A stretch of 30,519 nt of DNA from JANOYC01 sp031428675 (GTDB taxonomy: Bacteria > Actinomycetota > Actinomycetes > Actinomycetales > Microbacteriaceae): positions 1 to 30,519 of the forward strand of contig JANOYC010000172.1 of the NCBI GenBank assembly GCA_031428675.1. The letters run 5' to 3'. The stretch's first letter is position 1; every line of letters begins with the position of its first letter. Positions 22,829 to 30,519 of this stretch are shown here, in pieces. Below the pieces are notes generated by a model. That model was not told the origin of the DNA and searched no databases. It saw only the letters and a list, made by a program, of their open reading frames with translations. Made by a program: the position numbers and the translations under genes.

Positions 22829-25689
22829 CGCTCAACCTCCTCGGGCGAAGGTCCGTCGTAGGCCGAGCCCAAGGTATCCGTGGAGTCGGGGTCATCGACG
22901 CCGCCCTCGGCACGTCGCGAGCGCACTCGAGGTCGACGCCTGGTGGGAATCGCGAGCAGAAGCGCGGCTCCGAACACAACCGATTGCACGGTTAGGGTCA
23001 GTGTTCCGGTGGCCGTATCGTTTGGCCCGGGTCCCGGATCATCGACCGAAGCCGAATCAATTCCGTCGTAGTGCCACAGAAAACCTTGGCTCGTTACGCC
23101 GACGGGCGTGAGCAGGCGATTGCCATCCAGCGCTTCGAATGCGCGTTCCGCTGACTCACCGATCGAATCCCGGTTGCCCGCCAGCAAAATGAAAGCGATA
23201 TCGAGATCGTCGAGCTCGGGGGCGGCGTCGAGCCCGCTCCGCGAACCCAGATTGCCGGCGAGCACTGCAATACGCCTCTCGACTGTCGTCACCTCGGTGC
23301 GGGTCGAGTAGATCGTCGACTGTTCGTCAAGCGTCGTTCCGGTGCCGCGGTGAAGAAGAGCACGAACCGAACCGTCGCCTTGCGGCAGTATCTCGAGCGT
23401 TCCCAGCCTGTCGGAGTTTCCTGCCTCCGCCGTGACGAAAGCGGGTAGCATCCGGCCGGTGCCCTCGCGAACGTCGGTAGTGCCCTGGAACGGCGCGATC
23501 AGAAGCGGGAGGACGGCGAACACCGAGCTCGCCGCGAAGGCGATTGCCGGCAGCGCGACGCCTCGGCGGATCGCTTCGATCGTCGACGATGCGGCACCGA
23601 CCAAGCCGAACCAGTACAGGCTTATTCCGGCCCCCGCCCAGATGGGAACCGACACGGTGCCCGCGACGGCGATGTTAAGGTGCGCTCCGGCGACCGCAGT
23701 CGCCAGTCCCAGCACGGCGATCACCACGGCGGGAATCGCCCGCATCGCTCCGCGAATGAAGACCGACACAATAGCCAGAAGAGCCAGCGGGATGAGCAGG
23801 ATCATGGCCACACCGGGAGCGGTCGCGGCTGGCACACCCACTAGTCCATCGATCCAGCTCCAACCGTTGAACGCCCCACCCACAGAGCCGATGGCGAGCT
23901 GAGTTCCGGATGCCGTGCCGCCAGCAGCAACTACACCGGGGTCCGCGAAAATGGCGAGCGGGTTGCCTTGCCCGACCTGGTAGACCACGAGGGGAAAGAA
24001 CAAAGCCGCTGCCGGGATCGGTATGCCGATGATGCGGTGGGCGCTAGTCGGGCGCGCCAGCAGCCACGCAAGCCACATCACGAGCAACGCGGGAATGAGC
24101 GCGGGCGCGCTGGCGGCCACGAGGGCAAACAGCAACGACGCCGTTGCGCTCGCCGACCAGCTTCGCGTCGCACGCACGGCGGCAAGCACCAGCCACGGCA
24201 GGGTCAGGTGCACGATAGTCGCGCCGAGCCGTCCGCCCTCAAGGGAGGCGAGGAACGGCGGAGCGACCGCCCACGCGATGGCAGCGACGCCCGGCGCCCA
24301 CGCTGACGAGGAGAAACGAGCGGCGCAGAACCACGCTCCGAGCGCCGCGAGCGGAAGCGACAGCACATACAGCCCGACAACGGCTTGGGACGGAGACCAG
24401 AACGCGATGCTGCCCAGAACCGCAAGCACGAGGGCGAACGGGTCGGCGGGGCCGACGAAACCCGTGCCGATGTCGCGCCATCCGTAGCCAATATTCGACC
24501 ACAGATCTGCCGGGCTGGCCGACAGCGGCGCAAGGCCCCCTCCGACAACCGAGCCGGCGTTGAGGAACACACTCCACACAATCGCGCTTGCTATGGCCGC
24601 GAACACCACGATCCAACCGCCGCCGCCAGCGAAGAAACTCACCCGCACTCGCGGAGGACCGGAGGTCGCTATGCGATCGTCGTCGCGCGCGTGCGCCCGG
24701 TGTTGCCACACCTCGCTCCACGGCATTCGCAGCGGCGCGAGTGACGACCAGTTCGCTCGACGCGTGCGGGCGATCGCGCGTCGAGCCGAGGGCACACCGC
24801 GTGCGGTGATAGCCACAAGTGCAGCGGCGAATTCCCCGAGCACGGCTCCCGGCCGCTTGTTCAGCAGCTGAAGAATCGAGCGGAGAATCGCGAGCGGAAG
24901 GATAGAGAGCCAGTGCAGGGGAAGCAGGAACAGCCGCGAATAGACGAGTCGGCGGCGCAGTTGGGCCGACCGGCGTTGCCGCGCGAGCGAGGCTCCGGAT
25001 ACGGTATCGCGCCCGAAAAGTTCGGGCCCCCCCGATGACAGCACTCGTGCGGCAGCGACCGCCGTCACCCGGTGGCCGGCCAGACGCGCGCGAATACAGA
25101 AGTCGAGCGCCGCATCAACGGTTGGCAGTCCTCGATCGAATCCGCCGAGAGCCACCCACACCGAGCGCCGAATGAGCATGCCAGTCGCGGCAACGGCCAT
25201 GACGTCTTCGCGATGGTCATACTGAGCTTGATCGAGCTCCTGCTCGACGAGCGCCAGACTCGCTCCGAATGGCGACACCGTTTCGCCGTATTCAGCGATG
25301 GTGTCCGGGGCATCCCACCGCATGAGTTTGGGGCCGGCAATTGCGACCGATGGCGCGATCTCCACCGCCGCAAGTAGCGCCTCAAGCGCTCGCGGCTCGG
25401 GCGCGGAGTCGTGGGCGAGTAGCCAGATCCAGTCATCCTCCGACTCCACGGGTTCGATCACCCGGTGAGCGTGGGCGACCGCAGCGCCGAAAGTCACCGC
25501 TTTGGGCAGTGTGATCAATTGAGCGGGGGCGCCAGCGGCGAGTAGCGTGCTCGACGAATCTGTCGAGCCTGCGTCGACGAAAACGGTCGAGTCAGCTCGT
25601 CGGGTCTGTGCCGCGAGGGCGCCAAGAGTGCGTTCTACAAAGTCGGCGCCATTGCGGGCGACGAGGATCGCAGTGACTCTGGCGTGCAT
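22825..25689 (-). CDS. Family 2 glycosyltransferase fused to a polytopic membrane domain
   Basis: A 954-residue two-part protein. Residues 1-260 are a GT-A-fold family 2 glycosyltransferase, starting MHARVTAILVARNGADFVER, with the nucleotide-binding DAGSTDSS motif, a DxD-like AHDSAPEP segment and the acceptor-side GGFDRGLPTVDAALDFCIRA. Residues ~345-780 carry about twelve hydrophobic helices. The final ~170 residues are a largely extracytoplasmic region, with a terminal helix (LTVQSVVFGAALLLAIP) and a basic and acidic cytosolic tail. The substrate is not predictable; transfer or export of a cell-envelope glycan is the likely role. The gene lies 124 bp after whiB2 and overlaps DUF5719 by 4 nt. 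TAGTCT (25702-25697) lies 7 nt before the ATG, consistent with its own leaderless message. Confidence 0.88.
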   Translation of the reverse strand: MHARVTAILVARNGADFVERTLGALAAQTRRADSTVFVDAGSTDSSSTLLAAGAPAQLITLPKAVTFGAAVAHAHRVIEPVESEDDWIWLLAHDSAPEPRALEALLAAVEIAPSVAIAGPKLMRWDAPDTIAEYGETVSPFGASLALVEQELDQAQYDHREDVMAVAATGMLIRRSVWVALGGFDRGLPTVDAALDFCIRARLAGHRVTAVAAARVLSSGGPELFGRDTVSGASLARQRRSAQLRRRLVYSRLFLLPLHWLSILPLAILRSILQLLNKRPGAVLGEFAAALVAITARGVPSARRAIARTRRANWSSLAPLRMPWSEVWQHRAHARDDDRIATSGPPRVRVSFFAGGGGWIVVFAAIASAIVWSVFLNAGSVVGGGLAPLSASPADLWSNIGYGWRDIGTGFVGPADPFALVLAVLGSIAFWSPSQAVVGLYVLSLPLAALGAWFCAARFSSSAWAPGVAAIAWAVAPPFLASLEGGRLGATIVHLTLPWLVLAAVRATRSWSASATASLLFALVAASAPALIPALLVMWLAWLLARPTSAHRIIGIPIPAAALFFPLVVYQVGQGNPLAIFADPGVVAAGGTASGTQLAIGSVGGAFNGWSWIDGLVGVPAATAPGVAMILLIPLALLAIVSVFIRGAMRAIPAVVIAVLGLATAVAGAHLNIAVAGTVSVPIWAGAGISLYWFGLVGAASSTIEAIRRGVALPAIAFAASSVFAVLPLLIAPFQGTTDVREGTGRMLPAFVTAEAGNSDRLGTLEILPQGDGSVRALLHRGTGTTLDEQSTIYSTRTEVTTVERRIAVLAGNLGSRSGLDAAPELDDLDIAFILLAGNRDSIGESAERAFEALDGNRLLTPVGVTSQGFLWHYDGIDSASVDDPGPGPNDTATGTLTLTVQSVVFGAALLLAIPTRRRPRVRSRRAEGGVDDPDSTDTLGSAYDGPSPEEVER

Positions 25690-25813
25690 TCAGTCGAGAC
25701 TATTCGGCGTCGAGCACGTCGGCGGGACTGACACGCGACTTCGGGAACCGTCGCCAGTATGGGAGTCCACGCGATGACGGGCGAGCGTCCCGGCGAACGA
25801 TTCTGGATGCCGA

Positions 25814-26131
25814 CTATGCGCGCTTGCGTAGCTTGCGGCGTTCACGCTCAGACAAGCCGCCCCAAATGCCGAAACGCTCGTCGTTGCTGAGCGCGTATTC
25901 GAGGCATTCGTTGCGAACCTCACACGACGCACAGATCTTCTTCGCATCTCGGGTCGAACCGCCCTTTTCGGGGAAGAAAGCCTCGGGATCGGTCTGCGCG
26001 CAGAGCGAATCCGCTTGCCAGGCAAGCGCGTCGTCATCGATGACAGGCCTGCGAACTCCGGGCACTCCGAGACGAACTGGATCAACGAACCAGTCCTCGG
26101 GGACGTGCGGGCGATACTCGCTATTCGCCAT
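25814..26131 (-). CDS. whiB2: WhiB-family iron-sulfur regulator WhiB2 (WhmD/WhiB)
   Basis: WhiB2 is a 4Fe-4S transcription factor that binds sigma region 4; its orthologues control septation and division in mycobacteria and sporulation septation in Streptomyces. The 105 residues have the four cluster ligands Cys44, Cys67, Cys70 and Cys76, the turn GIWGG at about 88-92 and a basic C-terminal DNA-binding stretch (SERERRKLRKRA). The N-terminal extension with the ALAWQADSLCAQTDPEAFFP pattern is that of WhiB2 rather than WhiB1 or WhiB7. The ATG at 26131 is preceded by a strong GGAGGGGAGA about 8 nt upstream. Its promoter at 26185-26213 overlaps a near-perfect palindrome, suggesting tight control. 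Placement near the DUF3499 and metallopeptidase-fold genes matches Rv3260c-Rv3258c. Confidence 0.95.
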   Translation of the reverse strand: MANSEYRPHVPEDWFVDPVRLGVPGVRRPVIDDDALAWQADSLCAQTDPEAFFPEKGGSTRDAKKICASCEVRNECLEYALSNDERFGIWGGLSERERRKLRKRA

Positions 26132-26183
26132 GCTGATCGTCTCCCCTCCGCGGCCGCTGATGTTCCGACAACGCGTATTTGAT

Positions 26184-26201
26184 AATTACACCGGTGTAGT
26201 T
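26184..26201. promoter_or_regulatory. 18-bp near-perfect palindrome, candidate whiB2 operator
   Basis: AATTACACCGGTGTAGTT has a perfect 12-bp core TACACCGGTGTA (26187-26198) and one mismatched outer pair. It covers the predicted -10 of whiB2 and eleven bases of the spacer, so a bound dimer would block RNA polymerase. Which protein binds is not evident. Confidence 0.6.
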
Positions 26202-26213
26202 ACCGTACGTCAA
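26185..26213 (-). promoter_or_regulatory. Predicted sigma-70-type promoter of whiB2
   Basis: On the minus strand TTGACG (26213-26208) and TGTAAT (26190-26185) are separated by exactly 17 nt; each matches its consensus hexamer at five of six positions. Transcription should start near 26178, giving a leader of about 47 nt that ends in the GGAGGGGAGA ribosome site. Confidence 0.7.
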
Positions 26214-26223
26214 GTCGCGGATC

Positions 26224-26252
26224 ATAAAACCCTCAACCGACGTTTGAAGGTT
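26224..26252 (-). terminator. Predicted intrinsic terminator after galE
   Basis: On the minus strand AACCTTCAA (26252-26244) pairs with TTGAGGGTT (26236-26228) over a 7-nt loop, with one G-U pair, and the stem runs into TTTTAT. It lies 21 nt after the galE stop and 11 nt before the whiB2 -35, so it separates the manA-galE unit from whiB2. Confidence 0.6.
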
Positions 26253-26273
26253 CCGCCACGCCGCGTGTGGAAA

Positions 26274-27242
26274 TTATCGGACCGACGCCGCGCGCACGGC
26301 GGTCCACGCGCTTTCCACCATGTCGTGTAGGGAGTGGCGCATCCGCCAATCGAGGTCGCGCGCGGCCAGGTCGCCCTGAGCCACGATGCGCGCGGGGTCG
26401 CCAGGACGACGGGGACCGATGACCGGCTCGAACGCGATGCCGGTCACCTCTGCCATCGCTCGCATGATGTCGCCCACTGACTGTCCGTCGCCGCTGCCGA
26501 GATTGTAGGCGGCTTCAAGCGGCTCCCCCGCATCGAGACGACGGGCAGCCGCCACATGGGAGATGGCGAGGTCTGCGACGTGGATGTAGTCACGCACGTT
26601 CGTGCCGTCAGCGGTGTCATAGTCGTTGCCGTTGATGCGCGGGGTGCGCCCTTCGAGCAGCGCCTGAAACACGAGCGGGAAGAGATTGTGCGGGCTGGTG
26701 TCGTAGAGGTTCGGCTGCCCCGACCCCACGACGTTGAAGTAGCGCAACGACGTGTGCCGCAGTCCGGCGGCGATCGCTTGGTCTCTCAACAGCCATTCGC
26801 CGATCAGCTTCGACTCGCCATAGGGCGACTGTGGGTCTTTGGGGGTTTCTTCGGTCACCAGCGCTGTCGGCGGCGTTCCATACACGGCGGCGCTCGAAGA
26901 GAACACGATTCGGTCGACACCGCGGTCTTGCATCGCGCCGAGCAGCACCGCCATCGCCGTCACGTTCTGCTCGTAGGTGTGCAGTGGGCGTTGCACGGAG
27001 ACTCCCGCGTACTTGTAGCCGGCCACGTGGATGACTCCGGTGACCTTGTACTTCTCGATCGTGTCGAGGAGCAGCCCACCGTCGAGAAGCGTGCCGCGAA
27101 CGAACGGCACTTCAGCCGGAACGAACTCCTCATGTCCACTGGAGAGATCGTCGATCACGACGGTGCTCATGCCCGCGTCGAGGAGTGCTCGAACCACATG
27201 TGAGCCGATGTAGCCTGCGCCGCCGGTGACCATCCATGACAT
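26274..27242 (-). CDS. galE: UDP-glucose 4-epimerase
   Basis: GalE is an NAD-dependent short-chain dehydrogenase/reductase that interconverts UDP-glucose and UDP-galactose for galactose use and envelope glycans. From the ATG at 27242 the protein has 322 residues. The NAD-binding TGGAGYIG is at about 6-13, the catalytic Ser in the SSSAAVYG segment at about 115-122, and the YxxxK pair is Tyr141 and Lys145 in YGESK. The C-terminal part has the GalE-type NVRDYIHVADLA and NLGSGDGQSV motifs. The frame continues 30 codons upstream into manA, but without homology. It follows manA by 22 bp on the same strand, so the two are probably co-transcribed; a terminator closes the unit. Confidence 0.94.
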   Translation of the reverse strand: MSWMVTGGAGYIGSHVVRALLDAGMSTVVIDDLSSGHEEFVPAEVPFVRGTLLDGGLLLDTIEKYKVTGVIHVAGYKYAGVSVQRPLHTYEQNVTAMAVLLGAMQDRGVDRIVFSSSAAVYGTPPTALVTEETPKDPQSPYGESKLIGEWLLRDQAIAAGLRHTSLRYFNVVGSGQPNLYDTSPHNLFPLVFQALLEGRTPRINGNDYDTADGTNVRDYIHVADLAISHVAAARRLDAGEPLEAAYNLGSGDGQSVGDIMRAMAEVTGIAFEPVIGPRRPGDPARIVAQGDLAARDLDWRMRHSLHDMVESAWTAVRAASVR

Positions 27243-27264
27243 GGGAATAAACCTAGTGGAGCCG

Positions 27265-28398
27265 TTAGTCGCCCGTCGTCGCCACGAACAATAGCCCAGA
27301 GCCTCGGATGTCGAGTGCCGACTCGTTCTCACTCACAAACACCGCATCTCCCGATGCCACGCGAGCGCCGTCGCCAGATACCCCTGTCACCGTGAATTCG
27401 CCGTCAGTGCAGAGCAGGATCGCCGGACCGCGGAGCTGGTGGCGTGCATCCCCGCGGACGACGACGAGCGCGAAGTCGCGCACGGGAGGCCGGAACGCCT
27501 GCACATTCTCTGATTCCGGAATCGGAGTCAGCACCGGAATCGGAAGCGGCGTCGCGTCAAGCACCGAGATCAGCTCGGGCACGTCAACGTGCTTGGGCGT
27601 CAGCCCGCCGCGCAGTACGTTGTCGGAAGCCGCCATCAGTTCGATTCCCAGCCCCTCGATATAGGCGTGGATGTTGCCAGCCGGCAGATAGAGAACGTCG
27701 CCGCGGTGCAACGACACCAGGTTCAACATGAGGCTGATGGCAACACCCGGGTCACCCGGGTACGCCTTGGCGAGCTCGCCGACTACGGCGAATTCCGGAC
27801 CGTGTACAGCTGGCGCGGTAGAGACGACGGCGTCGATGAGTTCCGCTACGCCGTCACCGCGAGAGAGCAACCATTCCACGGTGCTCGCGATCGAGGTGTC
27901 GGACTCGATTCGCGCTGCCCACGCGTCGAACACCGTGCGATCAACGGCAGCCGCCGCAAGGCGCTCGATGCGCTCGTGGCTGACCGACGCTGGCACGAAC
28001 CCGCAGAGCGCTCGGAACGGTTCACTCAACGCGAAGAGCAGTTCCGGCTTATGCATCCGGTCTTTGTAGGTGCGATGGGGCGCGTCAATCGGGACGCCCG
28101 CCGTCTCTTCGCCCTCAAAGCCGGCTTCCGCCTGGTCGATAGAGGGGTGCACCTGAAGTGACAGTGGTGAGGCCGCCGCGAGAATCTTGAGCAGAAACGG
28201 GAGCGTCGTCAACTCGGCGAGCGTCGTTTTGCCGTGTGTTGCCGCGCCGTCGACGAGTCGCGCGGGAGATCCCGGGTGAGTGCCGAGCCACAGTTCGGCC
28301 TCGGGCGCACCGCTCGGCTGGCGGCCGAGAAGCTCGGCGATCGCGGTTGTCGATCCCCACGCGTAGTCGCGCGGGGAGTTCGTGATGCCTACAAACAC
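27265..28398 (-). CDS. manA: Mannose-6-phosphate isomerase, class I
   Basis: ManA converts fructose-6-phosphate to mannose-6-phosphate, the entry to GDP-mannose and mannosylated glycans. I start at the GTG at 28398 (377 residues) because AGGAGG lies 5 nt upstream; the frame continues 13 codons beyond it. The zinc ligands of type I enzymes are visible: Gln82 and His84 in LQVHPS, Glu119 in HKPELLFAL, and the His in LPAGNIHAYIEG. The conserved Arg of the active site is probably in NVLRGGLTPKH. The fold is the cupin pair typical of the class. It heads the manA-galE unit and is divergent from the acyl-CoA dehydrogenase gene across a gap with a 14-bp palindrome. Confidence 0.94.
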   Translation of the reverse strand: MFVGITNSPRDYAWGSTTAIAELLGRQPSGAPEAELWLGTHPGSPARLVDGAATHGKTTLAELTTLPFLLKILAAASPLSLQVHPSIDQAEAGFEGEETAGVPIDAPHRTYKDRMHKPELLFALSEPFRALCGFVPASVSHERIERLAAAAVDRTVFDAWAARIESDTSIASTVEWLLSRGDGVAELIDAVVSTAPAVHGPEFAVVGELAKAYPGDPGVAISLMLNLVSLHRGDVLYLPAGNIHAYIEGLGIELMAASDNVLRGGLTPKHVDVPELISVLDATPLPIPVLTPIPESENVQAFRPPVRDFALVVVRGDARHQLRGPAILLCTDGEFTVTGVSGDGARVASGDAVFVSENESALDIRGSGLLFVATTGD

Positions 28399-28472
28399 GG
28401 GTGCCTCCTTCGAGTTCGGCTTGGTCAAAACTACCAACGCGCGACCGATGTGGGGCGCTCAGCCGCTAGCAT

Positions 28473-28486
28473 TCGGAACGTTCCGA
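28473..28486. promoter_or_regulatory. 14-bp perfect palindrome between manA and acyl-CoA dehydrogenase
   Basis: TCGGAACGTTCCGA is fully self-complementary. It lies 47 bp upstream of the acyl-CoA dehydrogenase ATG and immediately after TAGCAT (28467-28472), a possible plus-strand -10, so it would straddle the transcription start. A TetR- or other dimer-type operator is plausible; no regulator gene is adjacent. Confidence 0.45.
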
Positions 28487-28532
28487 CGCGATTGCGCGAG
28501 CCGCCCGCGGAACCTACCCGCGATGGAGTCTC

Positions 28533-29711
28533 ATGTCCTTCACCTTGCTGATCAGCGACTACCTCGGCTACGAGAACCAACTCGACGACCGCGAGAAAGC
28601 CCGGCTGAGCGAACTGCGGGATTACCTCGAGAGCACGGTGCGCCCTCTCGTCAACGATCACTGGAACCGCGCCGAATTTCCGATGGAGGTCATTCCCGGA
28701 CTCGCCGGGCTGGGGCTGTTCGGGATGCCGTGGAAAGAAACATGGGAATTCGAGAATTCTGCGGTCTTCCGCGGCTGGGTCGCACTCGAACTGGCTCGCG
28801 TGGACGCGAGCATTGCGACCTTCGTGGGCGTGCAGAACGGACTCGCTATGGGGGCGATCGGGGTCGGCGGCAGCGTGGAACAGCGCGCGGAGTGGCTTCC
28901 CCGACTGGCGACGGGCGACGTCATCGGCGCGTTCGCCCTCACCGAGCCACTGTCGGGATCGGATTCGGCCCAAGGCCTGCGCACGACCGCGACCCGCGAT
29001 GGCAATAACTGGGTCATCAACGGCCAGAAGCGGTGGATCGGCAACGCGACCTTCAGCGACATCACGATCGTGTGGGCGAAGGACACCGCCGACGGCAATG
29101 TGAAGGGCTTCATCGTGCCCACGACGACGCCCGGCTACACCGCGACGAAGATCGAACACAAGCTCTCGCTCCGCATCGTGCAGAACGCCGATATTACGCT
29201 CGACAATGTCGTCATCCCCGACACCCTTCGCCTTCAGAATGCTCACTCCTTTCGTGAAACGGCTACGGTGCTTCGGCTCACGCGGGCCGACGTTGCCTGG
29301 GCCGCGGTCGGCAACTCTATCGGAGCGTATGAGGGTGCTCTCGCCTACGCCGGCGAGCGCAAACAGTTCGGCGTCGAAATCGCCAACCATCAACTCGTGC
29401 AGGATCTGCTCGTGAAGAGCCTCGGCAACATCACCGCCTCAATCGGCCTGGTGGCGCGAGTCTCGCAGATGCTCGATGAGGGCGTGCAACGCGACGAGCA
29501 TGCCTCTCTCGCGAAGGTGTTCGCCACGACGAAGATGCGCGAGACGGTCGGCTGGTGTCGCGAAGTTCTCGGCGGCAACGGCATCGTGCTCGACTACGAC
29601 GTGGCCCGCCACTTCGCGGATGCCGAAGCGATCTATTCCTACGAAGGCACACGGGAGATGAACACTCTCATCGTCGGACGCTCCATCACCGGGAAAGCCG
29701 CCTTCGTCTGA
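28533..29711 (+). CDS. Acyl-CoA dehydrogenase, glutaryl-CoA dehydrogenase-like
   Basis: A 392-residue FAD flavoenzyme of the acyl-CoA dehydrogenase family. The N-terminal helical domain covers about 1-130. The FAD-binding beta domain follows (GAFALTEPLSGSDSA and NGQKRWIGNATFSDI). The C-terminal helical domain has GAYEGALAYAGERKQFG and the terminal YSYEGTREMNTLIVGRSITG. The Glu in YEGT (Glu371) is the catalytic base position used by glutaryl-CoA dehydrogenases, and the overall pattern is closest to that subgroup; actual substrate choice is not certain. GGAG lies 4 nt before the ATG. No other lysine- or tryptophan-degradation gene is nearby. The gene is divergent from manA and is followed by the O-antigen-ligase-like gene on the same strand. 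Confidence 0.92.
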   Translation: MSFTLLISDYLGYENQLDDREKARLSELRDYLESTVRPLVNDHWNRAEFPMEVIPGLAGLGLFGMPWKETWEFENSAVFRGWVALELARVDASIATFVGVQNGLAMGAIGVGGSVEQRAEWLPRLATGDVIGAFALTEPLSGSDSAQGLRTTATRDGNNWVINGQKRWIGNATFSDITIVWAKDTADGNVKGFIVPTTTPGYTATKIEHKLSLRIVQNADITLDNVVIPDTLRLQNAHSFRETATVLRLTRADVAWAAVGNSIGAYEGALAYAGERKQFGVEIANHQLVQDLLVKSLGNITASIGLVARVSQMLDEGVQRDEHASLAKVFATTKMRETVGWCREVLGGNGIVLDYDVARHFADAEAIYSYEGTREMNTLIVGRSITGKAAFV

Positions 29712-29732
29712 CCCGCGGTTAGGCTTGCCGAC

Positions 29733-30519
29733 ATGATCGACAGCCGCAGATTTCGCTCCGTGTATGCGGCGGTGCTCATGTTCACGCTCCTCGCGGGCGA
29801 CGCGTGGCGTTACACGATCAGTTGGTATGGATTCGGCGTCGTTATCGTCGCTCTTCTGACCATCTCTGTCTTACTTCTCGTGCGCGAGCGGAGGCACTGG
29901 AAGGTGCGAACCCTTCCGCTGCCGCTGCTGCTTTTTCTGGGACTTGCTACGGCATCCATCGCGTGGTCGTTCTATCCCGGAGCATCCGTGTTGGGCGTCG
30001 CGGCGCAGCTGGCCACCACAACCGCGGCACTGGCTGCTGCGGTCACACTCAGTTGGGACGCGATCCTCACTGCCCTCGGCCGCGCTCTGCGCGCAATCGT
30101 CGGATTGTCGATCGCGTTCGAGCTCATCGTGGCCTTCATCATCCGTCAACCGGTTCTGCCGCTGTGGGTCGACTACGGCACCGACATGCCACCGCTCATG
30201 CTGTTGTGGTCAAGGAATGTGCTGCTGACGGGCGACCGCATCCAGGGAGTTGTCGGCAACGCAAGCACTCTGGCGTTTCTCGCCCTCCTGGCTCTCGTCG
30301 TCTTCTCAATCGAGGTCGCATCGGGTCGCCTTCGTCGGGTGTGGGGTGCGCTGTGGCTCGCGCTGGCGGTGCTCGCCATCGCCCTCACCCGTTCGGCGAC
30401 CATCACGCTCGCCATTGTTGCGTCACTCGTCATCGTCGCCGCGGTGCTCCTCGTGCGCCGCGCAGATACGGCTCGCAGCCGTACTGCGGTATACGCCAGC
30501 ATTGCCACCGTGCTCGCCA
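29733..30519 (+). CDS. O-antigen ligase-like polytopic membrane protein, 3' truncated by window
   Basis: An open frame runs from the ATG at 29733 to the right edge (262 codons). The product starts MIDSRRFRSVYAAVLMFTLL and contains seven or eight hydrophobic helices. The loop with VDYGTDMPPLMLLWSRNVLL and the following GDRIQGVVGNASTLAFLALL segment match actinobacterial proteins of the O-antigen ligase/polymerase (Wzy_C-like) type, which join or polymerise undecaprenyl-linked glycans outside the membrane. The catalytic loop would lie partly beyond the window. TAGGCT (29720-29725) lies 7 nt before the ATG and there is no Shine-Dalgarno, so a leaderless message is likely. It starts 21 bp after the acyl-CoA dehydrogenase stop. 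Confidence 0.8.
   Translation, partial: MIDSRRFRSVYAAVLMFTLLAGDAWRYTISWYGFGVVIVALLTISVLLLVRERRHWKVRTLPLPLLLFLGLATASIAWSFYPGASVLGVAAQLATTTAALAAAVTLSWDAILTALGRALRAIVGLSIAFELIVAFIIRQPVLPLWVDYGTDMPPLMLLWSRNVLLTGDRIQGVVGNASTLAFLALLALVVFSIEVASGRLRRVWGALWLALAVLAIALTRSATITLAIVASLVIVAAVLLVRRADTARSRTAVYASIATVLA

Noticed and set aside
25690..25813. GACG/CGTC stem in the whiB2 to glycosyltransferase gap as a terminator
   Set aside because: The stem is only 4 bp and is not followed by a U-run, so termination between these genes cannot be claimed.
26132..26273. Small gene between whiB2 and galE
   Set aside because: The gap is explained by a terminator, a promoter, a palindrome and a ribosome site. No start with a credible coding frame was seen.

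Overview
The window is high-GC actinobacterial chromosome. Gene content and order (secA1-hpf-comF, mtrA-mtrB-lpqB, the moxR membrane-gene cluster, sahH, a DUF3499 gene, a metallopeptidase-fold gene, whiB2) and the protein sequences point to the family Microbacteriaceae; I cannot fix the genus. Coding density is high, and no stretch over 300 bases lacks a gene. I saw no tRNA, rRNA, insertion sequence, phage gene or CRISPR array. Most of the window is vertically inherited core genome, so the less ordinary material is in gene order and short intergenic signals.

Layout. 1-850: a gene fragment on the minus strand and a divergent Rv3235-like gene, separated by a palindrome-rich gap. 852-5204 (minus): comF, hpf and secA. 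A perfect 11-bp hairpin lies between hpf and secA, and hpf has a good promoter with a foldable leader. 5319-9292 (minus): mtrA, mtrB and lpqB, the two-component system and its lipoprotein partner that adjust cell-wall and division genes. 9429-14730 (plus): a tightly coupled operon of a six-helix membrane protein, a DUF4129 protein, a DUF4350 protein, a MoxR AAA+ ATPase and a DUF58 protein. 14764-16733 (minus): a catalase and its Fur-family regulator. 16779-18645: a SpoIIM-like membrane protein and a divergent RDD protein, which belong with the moxR cluster in other actinobacteria. The catalase/Fur pair therefore appears to split that cluster.

18712-20433 (minus): S-adenosylhomocysteine hydrolase and a DUF3499 zinc-ribbon protein; 20513-20956 (plus): a metallopeptidase-fold protein without HExxH. 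20987-26131 (minus): whiB2, a 954-residue glycosyltransferase fused to a polytopic membrane domain, and a DUF5719 protein that overlaps it by 4 nt. This looks like a cell-envelope module next to a division regulator. 26274-28398 (minus): galE and manA, which make sugar-nucleotide precursors. 28533-29711 (plus): an acyl-CoA dehydrogenase resembling glutaryl-CoA dehydrogenase. 29733 to the edge (plus): an O-antigen-ligase-like membrane protein, truncated by the window.

The signals most worth testing are a near-perfect palindrome over the -10 of whiB2, a palindrome over the -35 and spacer of the fur-katA promoter, the secA leader hairpin, and several apparently leaderless starts.
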